Origin: Emticicia sp. BO119
GTDB lineage: Bacteria > Bacteroidota > Bacteroidia > Cytophagales > Spirosomataceae
DNA length: 64,000 nucleotides
Reading direction: 5' to 3'
Assembly: GCF_013912375.1 (NCBI RefSeq)
Contig: NZ_JACETV010000001.1
Coordinates: 1,116,001-1,180,000 of the forward strand
In this document: positions 26,849 through 36,689 of the stretch, piece by piece
Position numbering within the stretch: the first letter of the stretch is position 1
Layout of the letters: each line of letters begins with the position of its first letter
Program-made: the position numbers and the translations under genes
The notes under the pieces: generated by a model
The model's database searches: none
What the model saw: only the letters and a program-made list of their open reading frames with translations
What the model was told of the DNA's origin: nothing

Positions 26849-26879
26849 TTTGTCGAAAATTTTAATTCTCGTACTTTTG
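26849..26879 (+). promoter_or_regulatory. Promoter of the THUMP-like methyltransferase gene
   Basis: TTTG (26849-26852) and TACTTTTG (26872-26879) with a 19-base spacer, an exact fit to the Bacteroidota pattern; the ATG is 35 bases downstream. Confidence 0.65.
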
Positions 26880-26913
26880 CTATGATTTATGGTATATCAG
26901 AACTAAAGGTTTT

Positions 26914-28110
26914 ATGGATTTGGAAATACTGAAAAAAGCAAGAGATACGGCACATCAGATTCAGGAGTCGGATATTCAGACGTATATTCTGAAAAATCAG
27001 AAAAGGATGGATGCCGATTTCTTGCGATTAGTAGCCGACCAATGGATAGCCCGTAAAAAAGCCCGTTATAAATTACCAATCTGGTATGCCAATACCCATA
27101 TCATTTTCCCGGCTCCTTTGTCAGTTGAACAGTCGTCCTCCGAAATAACGGCAGATTACAAAGCCAGACTTTTTCATAAATCAACCCATAAACAATTAAC
27201 AGATCTTACAGGAGGAATGGGTGTAGACACCTCTGCATTTGCCCGGCATTATAATCAGGTAATATATGTGGAAAGAAATGAGACCTTGTGCCAGATAGCC
27301 CGATATAATTTTGATGTACTGGGTTTCAAAAATATAAAGGTGATTAACGAAGAAGCAGGCAGTTTTCTGAATCAGATAACTATTGAACCTGATACAGATT
27401 GTTATATAGACCCTGCTCGAAGAAATGCCGCTAAAAATAAAGTATTTAAAATAGAAGATTGCGAACCAGATATACTGAAAATAAGACACCAATTAGGCAA
27501 TTATCTGATAAAATATTCGCCAATTCTGGATATAAAACAAGCAATTGAACAACTTAAGCCTATTTCGGAAGTATTTGTAGTAGCAGTTGAGAATGAAGTG
27601 AAGGAACTTTTATTTCTAAAACAAAAGGAGATCCCAGAGCCAGCTATTGTCTGTACGAATTTTCTTGGTGATTCGTTTCAGCATTTCAGGTTCAGCTATG
27701 AATATGAACAGGCTGCATACATTTCCTATAGTGAGCCAAAGAAATATATTTATGAACCCAATCCTACTATTTTAAAAGCGGGAGCCTTTAAGCTTGTGGG
27801 AAATGTATTTGGCCTTGAAAAGCTTGCCCCTAATAGCCATATTTACACTTCTGATGAATTGAAAGCTGACTTTCCAGGTCGTATATTTAAATGCGAAGCG
27901 GTTTGTAAATTTGATAAAAAAGAAATCTTATCTAAACTTCCGGGCAATCAGGCAAATATATCTACCCGAAATTTTCCGATGAAGCCAGAAGAAATTAAAA
28001 AGAAATTGGGATTGAAAGATGGAGGAGATATGTATCTTTTTGCTACCGAGAACCATCATCAACAGAAAATAGTTTTAATTTGCAGGAAAACTACTCAGAC
28101 TGATGTTTGA
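26914..28110 (+). CDS. Class I SAM-dependent methyltransferase with THUMP-like domain
   Basis: 398 residues. A helical N-terminal part is followed by a Rossmann methyltransferase core (TDLTGGMGVDTSAFA as motif I at about 97, VIYVERNE, and DCYIDPARRNAAKNK as the motif IV-like segment). After a ferredoxin-like middle part, the protein ends in a small THUMP-like domain. The layout matches the Bacteroidota family with these domain names; it probably methylates an RNA base, with the exact target unknown. It stands first in a plus-strand run with a coiled-coil protein and MiaE. Confidence 0.8.
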   Translation: MDLEILKKARDTAHQIQESDIQTYILKNQKRMDADFLRLVADQWIARKKARYKLPIWYANTHIIFPAPLSVEQSSSEITADYKARLFHKSTHKQLTDLTGGMGVDTSAFARHYNQVIYVERNETLCQIARYNFDVLGFKNIKVINEEAGSFLNQITIEPDTDCYIDPARRNAAKNKVFKIEDCEPDILKIRHQLGNYLIKYSPILDIKQAIEQLKPISEVFVVAVENEVKELLFLKQKEIPEPAIVCTNFLGDSFQHFRFSYEYEQAAYISYSEPKKYIYEPNPTILKAGAFKLVGNVFGLEKLAPNSHIYTSDELKADFPGRIFKCEAVCKFDKKEILSKLPGNQANISTRNFPMKPEEIKKKLGLKDGGDMYLFATENHHQQKIVLICRKTTQTDV

Positions 28111-28176
28111 CGAATATATGGTTTTTTGTTGTTACCTGACAGTTTATTTTTAGTCAAAAATAAAAAAAGAATCGTG

Positions 28177-28848
28177 ATGAAAAAAATAGGCACATTACTA
28201 ATAGTTTTATACATGAGCCAAGGGTTATATGCACAGACTATTTTGAGCGGCTCTGAGCTTTTTGGCAAAGACCGTAAAGATGGGTTTTATATGACCCTGA
28301 GTGTTGAAAAGAAATTTATTGAAAAAGACTGGCCACTATTTTTAGCCAAATATGGTAGTATATCTCAGAACAGAGACGTATATAATATAGCATCGGCCAG
28401 TATCCCCGACCTAACATCTGAACCTGTCAATCTATTGACTAAAATTATCTCTGACCAGAAATCAAAAACGAAGGTTTTTGCCTCTTTTGATATTGGTGGT
28501 ACTCCTGTCTCAGGTAGTTCTGGTAGTTATTATGAAGTCGAAAAATTTATGAAAGAATTTTATAATTATGCCATGCAGAATGAAGATGTAAGATTGGCAG
28601 AAAGAGATGCAGGTGAATCACAGAAGAATTTTGACAGAGTAGAAAAAACAGGGAAGCGGATAGCAAGAGATATTGAAAGAAACAAACGTGAGAAAGAGAC
28701 TTTATTGCGCAAAATTGAAGAAAATAAGGTAGAATTAGAAAAACTATTAGAAGAAGAAATTGCCAATAAGCAGGATTTGGAAAATGCAAAAATAGCTTTG
28801 GAAGAAAAACAAAAGTCTTTAAGTACAGTAAAAACCAAAAAACAATAG
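28177..28848 (+). CDS. Exported coiled-coil protein of unknown function
   Basis: 223 residues from the ATG at 28177; the longer frame from 28126 would bury the signal peptide. Signal peptide MKKIGTLLIVLYMSQGLYAQ, then about 120 residues with no family recognised. A long Lys/Glu-rich coiled coil (about 135-220; ERNKREKETLLRKIEENKVE) ends the protein. It sits 66 bases after the methyltransferase gene and directly abuts miaE, so the three may share an mRNA, although this one is exported and the others act on RNA. Confidence 0.65.
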   Translation: MKKIGTLLIVLYMSQGLYAQTILSGSELFGKDRKDGFYMTLSVEKKFIEKDWPLFLAKYGSISQNRDVYNIASASIPDLTSEPVNLLTKIISDQKSKTKVFASFDIGGTPVSGSSGSYYEVEKFMKEFYNYAMQNEDVRLAERDAGESQKNFDRVEKTGKRIARDIERNKREKETLLRKIEENKVELEKLLEEEIANKQDLENAKIALEEKQKSLSTVKTKKQ

Positions 28849-28851
28849 TTG

Positions 28852-29448
28852 ATGCAATCGCTTACGACTCTTGGGCTTAAATTGCCAAGTGACCCCAGAT
28901 GGGTAAATATTGCAGAGATGAATCTGGCAGATATTTTAATAGACCATGCTTTTTGTGAGCAAAAAGCAGCTTCTTCTTGTATATCTCTGATTGTTCGTTA
29001 TCCTGATAAGGAAAAATTGGTAGAGATTCTTACGCCTGTTGTAGCAGAGGAGTGGGGGCATTTTCAGCGTGTTTTAAAGGAAATGCGGAATCGAGGTATT
29101 AAACTGACACATAAACGTAAAGATGAATATGTAGAAAAACTACAGAACTGTTTGCAAAAAACCAGCGATTATAATATCCGGCTACTGGAGCAATTACTTT
29201 TATGTGCATTAATAGAGGCCCGGAGTGCCGAGCGATTCAAATTGCTTTCTGAGAATATAGCAGACGAAAGCCTGAGGAAGTTTTATCATGAACTGATGAT
29301 TTCTGAAGCAGGACATTACCGCAATTTTATAGAACTGGCAGAAGAATATATGCCGAAAGAAGTAGTAAGGAAGAGATGGGAAACGTTTTTGGCGCAGGAA
29401 GCAGAAATAATGAGGAACCTGGAGGTAAGAAAAGATAGATTTCATTAA
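28852..29448 (+). CDS. miaE: tRNA-(ms2io6A) hydroxylase
   Basis: 198 residues from the ATG at 28852, three bases after the preceding stop. MiaE is a ferritin-like diiron monooxygenase that hydroxylates the isopentenyl group of ms2i6A at tRNA position 37. The four-helix bundle carries the expected iron ligands: Glu in DHAFCEQKAAS, EEWGH, EARSAERF and SEAGHYRNF. Length matches the family. It is cotranscribed with the exported coiled-coil gene and probably the methyltransferase. Confidence 0.9.
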   Translation: MQSLTTLGLKLPSDPRWVNIAEMNLADILIDHAFCEQKAASSCISLIVRYPDKEKLVEILTPVVAEEWGHFQRVLKEMRNRGIKLTHKRKDEYVEKLQNCLQKTSDYNIRLLEQLLLCALIEARSAERFKLLSENIADESLRKFYHELMISEAGHYRNFIELAEEYMPKEVVRKRWETFLAQEAEIMRNLEVRKDRFH

Positions 29449-29602
29449 ATCTGTCTTTTTTTTTGAATTAATTTCTATGAGGAACAATTCTTGCTTTTTG
29501 ATGCAGGAGAATACTTTGCTATTCATATTGTATTATAGCAACAAGTTTTTTGATTTTTACAAGTGATTAGAGAAGGGGTATTTCTTCGTGTGCATTTTTT
29601 TT

Positions 29603-29610
29603 TATTTTTG
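29603..29610 (+). promoter_or_regulatory. Possible -7 element before the MGH1 glycosidase gene
   Basis: TATTTTTG, 25 bases before the ATG at 29636. No clear TTTG at the right distance upstream. Confidence 0.3.
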
Positions 29611-29635
29611 CGACAACCACCTAAATGAACCTATT

Positions 29636-32308
29636 ATGACAGAATTGGCGGAGAAGATACGACTTAACCTAAGAAAAGATAATAAAGGCTGGAAAAGATG
29701 GGGCCCTTACCTGTCGGAAAGACAGTGGGGAACTGTTCGCGAGGATTACAGCGTATATGGTAGCACATGGGACTACGTTTCTCATGATATGGCCCGTTCG
29801 TGGGCGTATAGATGGGGAGAAGATGGAATTGGTGGGGTTTCGGATAATAAACAGTTTCTGTGTATTGCTTTTTCTTTCTGGAATCACCAGGATAAAATCG
29901 TGAAAGAACGCCTTTATGGCCTGGCGGGCTCTGAAGGTAATCATGGAGAAGATGTAAAAGAACTGTATTATTACCTTGATAGTACGCCTACGCATTCGTA
30001 TATGAAGATGCTTTACAAGTACCCGCATAACGAATTTCCCTATAAGAAAATTATTGACGAGAATTCTAAACGCTCAAGGAAAGACCCGGAATTTGAAATT
30101 CTGCAAACTGGCATTTTCGATAATAATGAGTATTTTGACATATTTATTGAATATGCTAAAGCTGATGAATCGGATATGTTAATTAAGGTTACAGCGCATA
30201 ACCGTGGTAAAAAAGCTGCCCCTCTTACAATATTGCCCACTATATGGTTTAGAAATACGTGGTCGTGGGGGTACGAAAATTTCAAGCAAAGACCGATTCT
30301 TACCGGAATTGCCAATTCACAGATCGAGGCCAATCATCATCTTGTTGGTAAATACAAGTTTTATATAGAAGATGCTGATGAACTGATATTCTGTGAGAAT
30401 GAAACCAATATGGAGCGGGTGTTTGGCAAACCTAATAATACCATGTATGTAAAAGATGGTATTAGTAATTATGTTATTACAGGCAAGGATAAATATGTGA
30501 ATCCGAATCGGATTGGTTCAAAGGCAGCGGCTAAATTTACTAAAAAAATACCAGCCGAAGGTTCGGTAAGTATCCGCCTCAGATTCAGTCAGAATAAGCA
30601 TAGTAAGCCGTTTACAGATTTTGATGAAATATTTGCGCTCAGATTGCAGGATGCAGAAGATTTCTATGCAGAGGTACAAAAAAACATCCAAGGTGAAGAG
30701 CTTAAGAAAATCCAGCGGCAGGCATTTGCCGGTATGATGTGGAACAAGCAGTTTTACTATTATAATATTAATGAATGGATAAATGGCGATCCGAAAATGC
30801 CATTTGAATTTAAAGGCCGTGCCTACCAGCGAAATCATACATGGAAGCATGCTTATATGGCGAATATCCTTTCAATGCCGGATAAATGGGAGTATCCGTG
30901 GTTCGCGGCATGGGATTTGGCCTTTCATACACTTACCTTAGCCCGTATTGATCCTGATTTTGCCAAAAGACAGTTAGCCGTTATTCTTCGCGAGTATTAT
31001 ATGCACCCCAATGGGCAATTACCTGCCTATGAGTGGAATTTTTCTGATGTAAACCCTCCGGTACATGCATGGGCAACCTGGAAAGTCTATGAAATCGATA
31101 AAAAGAATAATGGTAAAGGGGATATCCTGTTTTTAGAGAAGGTTTTTCATAAATTATTGATGAATTTTACCTGGTGGGTTAATCAGAAAGATGAAGAAGG
31201 TAACAATATATTCGGGGGAGGCTTTCTGGGCCTTGATAACATCGGGGTATTTGATCGTAATACACAGATTCCGGGTGTAAAGCTGGAACAGGCTGACGCC
31301 ACAGGGTGGATGGCGATGTACACCTTGAATATGCTGCGTATTGCCTGTGAAATTTCACTTGAAAGGCCTGTGTATCAGGACATGGCGTCCAAGTTTTTTG
31401 AGCATTTTCTGCATATTGCAGGAGCTATCAATAAGCCTATCAAAGGAAATGATTTAGGTTTGTGGGATGAGGGAGACCAATTCTATTATGATAAATTACA
31501 CGCTCCTAATGGCGAGACTATCTTTATGAAAATCCGGTCTTATGTAGGGCTGATTCCTCTCTGTGCAGTTGAAGTGCTGAATGAAGAAACCCTGGCAAAA
31601 TTACCTGATTTCAAAAGAAGACTCGAATGGGTATTAAATAACCGGCCGGACTTAGCTTCTCTGATTTCGCGTTGGCACGAGCCAGGAAAGGGTGAGACAC
31701 ACCTGTTATCGTTACTGAGAGGGCATCGAATGAAAATGGTTGTGAAACGTATGTTCGATGAAGCTGAGTTTCTATCAGATTATGGTCTTCGCTCTTTATC
31801 GAAGTGTCATGACGAGCATCCCTATAAATTTAATATGCAGGGAGAGATGCTGAGTGTCAAATATACACCTGCTGAATCAGACCTGAGTATAATGGGTGGA
31901 AACTCCAACTGGCGTGGGCCAATCTGGTTTCCGATCAATTATCTGATAATTGATGCCATGTTGAAATTCTACGAATATTATGGTGATGATTTTGAGATTG
32001 AATACCCAACCAATTCGGGTAATATCATGTCAATAAAAGATGCTACAATGATGGTAGCTCAACGCCTTATTAATATTTTTATGATGAATAAGACTAATCA
32101 AAGACCTGCCATGACAGGCGTTGACAGATTTGATAATGATCCTTATTTTAAAGACCTCTATCTTTTTTATGAATATTTTAATGGGGATAACGGGGCAGGA
32201 TTGGGTGCTGCCCATCAGTGTGGGTGGACAGGGCTTGTAGCTGATTTAATTGATGCTGTAAGCGAGTATAGCGCAGTAAGTACAGACTTAAGCAAGAGTC
32301 TGGTTTAA
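29636..32308 (+). CDS. MGH1-like (GH63-related) glycoside hydrolase
   Basis: 890 residues from the ATG at 29636; the longer frame from 29588 adds a Cys/Phe-rich leader that fits no signal peptide and overlaps the likely promoter. The N-terminal ~370 residues form a beta-rich domain; the rest is an (alpha/alpha)6 glucosidase barrel with segments WEYPWFAAWDLAFHTL, GGFLGLDNIGVFDRN and GGNSNWRGPIWFPINYLI. Relatives hydrolyse alpha-glucosides such as glucosyl- or mannosylglycerate or short glucans. No export signal is seen, so it should be cytoplasmic. Substrate unknown. Confidence 0.8.
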   Translation: MTELAEKIRLNLRKDNKGWKRWGPYLSERQWGTVREDYSVYGSTWDYVSHDMARSWAYRWGEDGIGGVSDNKQFLCIAFSFWNHQDKIVKERLYGLAGSEGNHGEDVKELYYYLDSTPTHSYMKMLYKYPHNEFPYKKIIDENSKRSRKDPEFEILQTGIFDNNEYFDIFIEYAKADESDMLIKVTAHNRGKKAAPLTILPTIWFRNTWSWGYENFKQRPILTGIANSQIEANHHLVGKYKFYIEDADELIFCENETNMERVFGKPNNTMYVKDGISNYVITGKDKYVNPNRIGSKAAAKFTKKIPAEGSVSIRLRFSQNKHSKPFTDFDEIFALRLQDAEDFYAEVQKNIQGEELKKIQRQAFAGMMWNKQFYYYNINEWINGDPKMPFEFKGRAYQRNHTWKHAYMANILSMPDKWEYPWFAAWDLAFHTLTLARIDPDFAKRQLAVILREYYMHPNGQLPAYEWNFSDVNPPVHAWATWKVYEIDKKNNGKGDILFLEKVFHKLLMNFTWWVNQKDEEGNNIFGGGFLGLDNIGVFDRNTQIPGVKLEQADATGWMAMYTLNMLRIACEISLERPVYQDMASKFFEHFLHIAGAINKPIKGNDLGLWDEGDQFYYDKLHAPNGETIFMKIRSYVGLIPLCAVEVLNEETLAKLPDFKRRLEWVLNNRPDLASLISRWHEPGKGETHLLSLLRGHRMKMVVKRMFDEAEFLSDYGLRSLSKCHDEHPYKFNMQGEMLSVKYTPAESDLSIMGGNSNWRGPIWFPINYLIIDAMLKFYEYYGDDFEIEYPTNSGNIMSIKDATMMVAQRLINIFMMNKTNQRPAMTGVDRFDNDPYFKDLYLFYEYFNGDNGAGLGAAHQCGWTGLVADLIDAVSEYSAVSTDLSKSLV

Positions 32309-32351
32309 TAATTTGCCAAATATTATTTGGCATTGCTTTGGGTATTCCTTC

Positions 32352-32388
32352 TGCCTCTCTTTTGTACTGCTGGAAGAGGGGCATTTTT
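32352..32388 (+). terminator. Terminator of the MGH1 glycosidase gene
   Basis: TGCCTCTCTT pairs with AAGAGGGGCA (one T-G pair), followed by five T. A smaller hairpin (TGCCAAA / TTTGGCA) lies just upstream at about 32313-32331. Confidence 0.6.
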
Positions 32389-32475
32389 ATAGCATTTCTT
32401 AAGGGAAAACCTGGATTGTAGAGGTTAATTCCAAATAATATTTCGTTCAATCTTCTTTTAAGTATTCCACTTTCA

Positions 32476-32483
32476 TATCTTTG
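32476..32483 (+). promoter_or_regulatory. Possible -7 element of the ALDH gene
   Basis: TATCTTTG, 29 bases before the ATG at 32513; no good -33 TTTG found. Confidence 0.35.
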
Positions 32484-32512
32484 TATAATTAATCCAACAA
32501 ACAAAACCAGCA

Positions 32513-34039
32513 ATGAAAAAAGTATTAAAAGCATTAAATATCAAGGCTGTTAACAACGGAGTAAGTACAGGGGTGGAAAATTGGGCAGGAGGCGGTAAGA
32601 TTCTGAGTTCTTACTCTCCGGTTGATGGAGAACTTATAGGAAAGGTCCGGCAAGCAACACATGATGACTACGAAAAGGTAATTATTAAAGCCGAAGAAGC
32701 CTATAAAATATGGAGAGAGGTGCCTGCACCAAAACGTGGTGAAATTGTTCGCCAGATGGGAGATGCGCTTCGTGCCAATAAAGATAATCTGGGCAGACTG
32801 GTAAGTTATGAGATGGGTAAGAGTCTGCAAGAAGGTTGGGGAGAAGTACAGGAAATGATTGACATATGCGATTTTGCAGTGGGGTTGTCTCGTCAGTTAT
32901 ATGGGCTAAGTATGCATTCTGAACGGTTACAGCATCGGATGTATGAGCAATGGCATCCGTTGGGAATTGTAGGAATCATTTCAGCTTTTAATTTTCCGGT
33001 TGCTGTTTGGTCCTGGAACTCTATGTTGGCCTGGGTTTGTGGTGATGTATGCGTGTGGAAGCCTTCTGAAAAAACACCTTTGTCGGCTATTGCCTGTCAG
33101 AATATTATTCAGGAAGTGTTGCGCAGTAATAATGTGCCTGAAGGAATATCAGGTTTAATTGTCGGTGACAGAAAAGTAGGTGAGTGGTTATCGAACGATT
33201 TAAGAGTGCCACTAATTTCTGCCACAGGGTCTACCCGCATGGGCAAAGCAGTAGGCCAGGCAGTAGCAGGTCGTTTGGGCAGAAGTCTACTGGAATTAGG
33301 TGGCAATAATGCTATTATCGTAACAGAAAATGCTGATTTACAGATTGTTATTCCTGCGGTTGTCTTTGGCGCAGTAGGTACGGCAGGACAAAGATGTACT
33401 ACTACACGCCGCCTTATTCTTCATGAAAATATTTATGAAAATGTTAAGAGCCGGCTAATAAAAATCTACTCGCAATTACGTATTGGTAACCCTTTAGATA
33501 CCGATAACCATGTAGGTCCGTTGATTGACACTGATGCAGTAAATAATTATAAAGTTGCGATTGAAAGAGTAGCTGATGAAGGTGGAAATATACTTTTTGG
33601 TAATGAGGTATTAAATGGTAGTGAGTATGAATCAGGCTGCTATGTAAAACCAACCATTGTAGAGGTTGCTAATCAGACTCCAATGGTTTGCCATGAGACC
33701 TTTGCTCCAATTCTGTATTTAATAAAATACAAAACGCTTGACGAGGCCATAGCCATACAGAATGGTGTACCCCAAGGATTATCCTCAGCTATTTTTACAC
33801 TTAATCTTCGTGAAGCAGAGCAGTTCCTGTCGGCAAATGGCTCAGACTGCGGAATTGCGAATGTAAATATTGGTACATCAGGTGCCGAGATAGGTGGGGC
33901 TTTCGGTGGAGAAAAAGAAACCGGAGGGGGGCGTGAGAGTGGTTCTGATGCCTGGAAAAACTATATGCGTCGCCAGACTAATACAATCAATTACAGTACG
34001 AACTTACCATTGGCACAGGGCATTAAGTTTGATATATGA
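32513..34039 (+). CDS. amaB: ALDH7-type aldehyde dehydrogenase (probable piperideine-6-carboxylate dehydrogenase)
   Basis: 508 residues, the size of ALDH7/antiquitin proteins. These oxidise alpha-aminoadipic semialdehyde, in balance with piperideine-6-carboxylate, to aminoadipate in lysine breakdown. Visible are the NAD-site segment [27 protein letters not shown], the catalytic Cys in [12 protein letters not shown], and the ALDH7-like end [20 protein letters not shown]. It stands alone between two terminators, so context does not confirm lysine catabolism; another semialdehyde substrate is possible. Confidence 0.82.
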   Translation: MKKVLKALNIKAVNNGVSTGVENWAGGGKILSSYSPVDGELIGKVRQATHDDYEKVIIKAEEAYKIWREVPAPKRGEIVRQMGDALRANKDNLGRLVSYEMGKSLQEGWGEVQEMIDICDFAVGLSRQLYGLSMHSERLQHRMYEQWHPLGIVGIISAFNFPVAVWSWNSMLAWVCGDVCVWKPSEKTPLSAIACQNIIQEVLRSNNVPEGISGLIVGDRKVGEWLSNDLRVPLISATGSTRMGKAVGQAVAGRLGRSLLELGGNNAIIVTENADLQIVIPAVVFGAVGTAGQRCTTTRRLILHENIYENVKSRLIKIYSQLRIGNPLDTDNHVGPLIDTDAVNNYKVAIERVADEGGNILFGNEVLNGSEYESGCYVKPTIVEVANQTPMVCHETFAPILYLIKYKTLDEAIAIQNGVPQGLSSAIFTLNLREAEQFLSANGSDCGIANVNIGTSGAEIGGAFGGEKETGGGRESGSDAWKNYMRRQTNTINYSTNLPLAQGIKFDI

Positions 34040-34507
34040 CAAATAGCCTTGAAATGGAGTTAACTGATTTGTATGGTTACTTTGATTTATGGCTTATTGA
34101 CTGTTAAAAAAAACCTTGCCTACTTGTCGGAATAATATTCGAAAGAAGTGCTTAACTACTCTTATGATTTAATAAAAAAGCAAATCAGGCACTAATAAAT
34201 CAGAGTTCAGAACATATTATCTATTACACCAAAACCGATGTTAGCAATAGCTTCGGTTTTTTTGTTAAAAAAGGATTTTTTTTCTACGAATTTTATGCCA
34301 AAATTCTAAGTGTCACCTTTTAATAACTTAAAAAAGTGCAATTTTTTTCTTGTTTTTTGGCTTAACCTATAAAACTTACCAAATATCCCTCTTTTTCTTC
34401 TGAATATCGAAAAGTCCGTTCTTTCATCTTTTATTAGCTGACCTTTGTCATGTAAAATGGCTTGAAAATTGCTATTTTATCTAACGATCATAAATATTAT
34501 TTAAACG
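34040..34507. other. Spacer between the ALDH gene and the LruC pair
   Basis: About 470 AT-rich bases without a credible gene. A terminator lies at 34231-34263. The remaining ~240 bases before the first LruC gene should hold its promoter, but no TTTG/TAnnTTTG pair was recognised. Confidence 0.5.
34231..34263 (+). terminator. Terminator downstream of the ALDH gene
   Basis: AAAACCGA (34231-34238) pairs with TCGGTTTT (34253-34260), continuing into a run of T. Confidence 0.6.
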
Positions 34508-36571
34508 ATGAAAACAAGATTTTATCAATTATTGACAGTAACTTTTGCTATTTTATTAAATGCCTGTGCCCCGGAAATCGTAGACTTAGTACCTACTCCT
34601 GGTACTAACAACTCTGCCTCTAAAATGGATAAATTGAGTATTCCAGCCAATTTTAATTTTAATACAAGTGGAGAAATAAAATTTGATATAGGCACCTTTG
34701 ATAATGCAGACAAGCCAATAAAGGGTGTGGTAGTATCGGTTTATAGTTATCCTGAAGAGCAATTATTATTTAAAGGCATTACTTCATCTGCGGGTTTGTT
34801 AAGTATAAGCCAGAAAATACCTACTTATGTCAAACAAGTAGTTATAAAACCAAATTATATCGGATTGCCTTCACAGATGATTGTAACAATTGCCAACAAT
34901 AAAGTGCAATTGACTTTAGGTGGCAAAAACCCGCAAATATCCGGTTATGTAGTTGAGCCAGCGATTCCAACTATGATCGCCGGAGCCAGAACTAATGCAC
35001 AAGATTATCCGCCTATTTCGTATATGGGTAGCTGGGATAGCAATGGTGTGCCTAAATATTTAGAAAGTACAAGAGATGCCGTTTCTTCAAGCTTTTTAGA
35101 GAAAATCAATTCAAGTGTTCCTGAAGGGCAGCCAGTTCCATCGGCGCATCCGGACTTTTTGAATACTGCTAATCGCAATTATTTGGTTATTAAAGAGTTA
35201 TCAGACGTATGGGTAACATTTGTGCATGAAGGTGCTGGTTGGTTAAATACCTTAGGCTACTATACATTTGATCCGGCGGCTCCACCAACCAAGCCATCGG
35301 ATATATCAAAAATTAATATCATTTTCCCAAATGTTTCCTACAAAGGCGATGGTGGTGGTTTAGTGACAGGCGATAAAGTAAAATTAGGCAGATTCAATGC
35401 TAATACTGCAATCGGATTTGTTCTTTTAGCAAATGCCTACAGCTCAAACACTGTCGGTAAAGGCTATTACGCACATTATAGCCAGGATGCCTTAAATATT
35501 GAAACGCAAGCAAATCTTCGTCGTCATTTGATTGTGTTGAACGACCCTGAGACAAATCGCATGGTACTTGCTTTTGAGGATGTTAGCCGCCAGAATACTC
35601 CAATTAATTGTGATAACGACTTTAACGATGCCATTTTCTTTGCCACATCGAATCCGGTTAAAGCTATTGATACAGATAATGTCCCTGTAGTAGATTCAGC
35701 AAAAGATACCGATGGAGATGGAGTAGGTGACAGCCGTGATGAGTATCCGAATGATCCGGCAAGAGCAATAAACAATTACACTCCATCAAAAAACACATAC
35801 AGCACCTTGGCTTATGAAGATTTGTGGCCGTCCCAAGGCGATTACGATTTGAATGACCTTGTTGTGAACTATCAGTTTCAGGAAGTATTAAATGCCTCGA
35901 ATCAGGTAGTTGAAATGAAGGTGAAGGCATATGTTAAGGCTATTGGTGCTTCGTTTGCCAGTGGATGGGGATTCCAGATCCCAATTGATCCATCAGCAGT
36001 GAAATCGGTAACAGGAGCATCATTAACAGACGGTAAGATTAAAACTGCTTCGAATGGTTTAGAAGCAGATCAGAAATATGCCGTGGTGATTGCCTTTGAC
36101 AATGCCTTTAAGCGAATGAAATCTTATGACGGGTTTGTTAATACGGCACAAGGGTCGTCTATTGTAGCCCCTACAGATACTTTAAATTTAAATATTGTAT
36201 TTACGAGTCCTGTCAATAAAAGTACGTTAGGTAATGCTCCGTTCAATCCGTTCAGTTTCAGAACCAATGAAAGAGGTAAAGAAGTACATTTACCAAACAT
36301 GGCTCCAACCAGTAGGGCTGATCTATCTTTATTTGGTACAGGTAATGATCAGTCGCAACCAACAAAGGGTATTTACTATAAAACAGCTACAGGCTTACCG
36401 TGGGCACTTGATTTTACAACAGAGTTCAGGTATCCTGCAGAAACACAAGCTATTATTGATAGCTATCTGAAGTTTGCAGAATGGGCAGAAAGTGGGGGAA
36501 CGTCTTATCCGGACTGGTATCTTCAGAAAACCGGATATACAGACGAAAGCAAGATATTTAAGAGTAAATAA
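34508..36571 (+). CDS. LruC-domain lipoprotein, copy 1
   Basis: 687 residues. Lipoprotein signal with Cys20 (LLNACAPE). A beta domain at about 50-135 resembles a carboxypeptidase-regulatory fold (DNADKPIKGVVVSVYSYPEE). The middle LruC region includes RMVLAFEDVSRQ and DNDFNDAIFF. An Asp-rich calcium-type loop follows (DTDGDGVGDSRDEYPNDPAR), then a C-terminal DUF4842-like part beginning near YEDLWPSQGDYDLNDLVVNY. It should be anchored in the outer membrane or exposed at the surface. Function of the family is not established. It is followed by a near twin. Confidence 0.8.
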   Translation: MKTRFYQLLTVTFAILLNACAPEIVDLVPTPGTNNSASKMDKLSIPANFNFNTSGEIKFDIGTFDNADKPIKGVVVSVYSYPEEQLLFKGITSSAGLLSISQKIPTYVKQVVIKPNYIGLPSQMIVTIANNKVQLTLGGKNPQISGYVVEPAIPTMIAGARTNAQDYPPISYMGSWDSNGVPKYLESTRDAVSSSFLEKINSSVPEGQPVPSAHPDFLNTANRNYLVIKELSDVWVTFVHEGAGWLNTLGYYTFDPAAPPTKPSDISKINIIFPNVSYKGDGGGLVTGDKVKLGRFNANTAIGFVLLANAYSSNTVGKGYYAHYSQDALNIETQANLRRHLIVLNDPETNRMVLAFEDVSRQNTPINCDNDFNDAIFFATSNPVKAIDTDNVPVVDSAKDTDGDGVGDSRDEYPNDPARAINNYTPSKNTYSTLAYEDLWPSQGDYDLNDLVVNYQFQEVLNASNQVVEMKVKAYVKAIGASFASGWGFQIPIDPSAVKSVTGASLTDGKIKTASNGLEADQKYAVVIAFDNAFKRMKSYDGFVNTAQGSSIVAPTDTLNLNIVFTSPVNKSTLGNAPFNPFSFRTNERGKEVHLPNMAPTSRADLSLFGTGNDQSQPTKGIYYKTATGLPWALDFTTEFRYPAETQAIIDSYLKFAEWAESGGTSYPDWYLQKTGYTDESKIFKSK

Positions 36572-36593
36572 TTGATAAAAATTTGTGATAGGG

Positions 36594-36630
36594 AATCGCT
36601 ATCGTCGGCTGACGGTAGCGATTTTATTTT
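36594..36630 (+). terminator. Terminator between the two LruC genes
   Basis: A 13-base stem (AATCGCTATCGTC with GACGGTAGCGATT, one T-G pair) and loop GGCT, followed by a T-rich tract; the two LruC genes are therefore probably separate transcripts or partly read through. Confidence 0.7.
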
Positions 36631-36689
36631 ATAAAAGATGGCAACATAATTGCTGTTAATCTGGTGTATTACCATCAGATTACAAAGCT

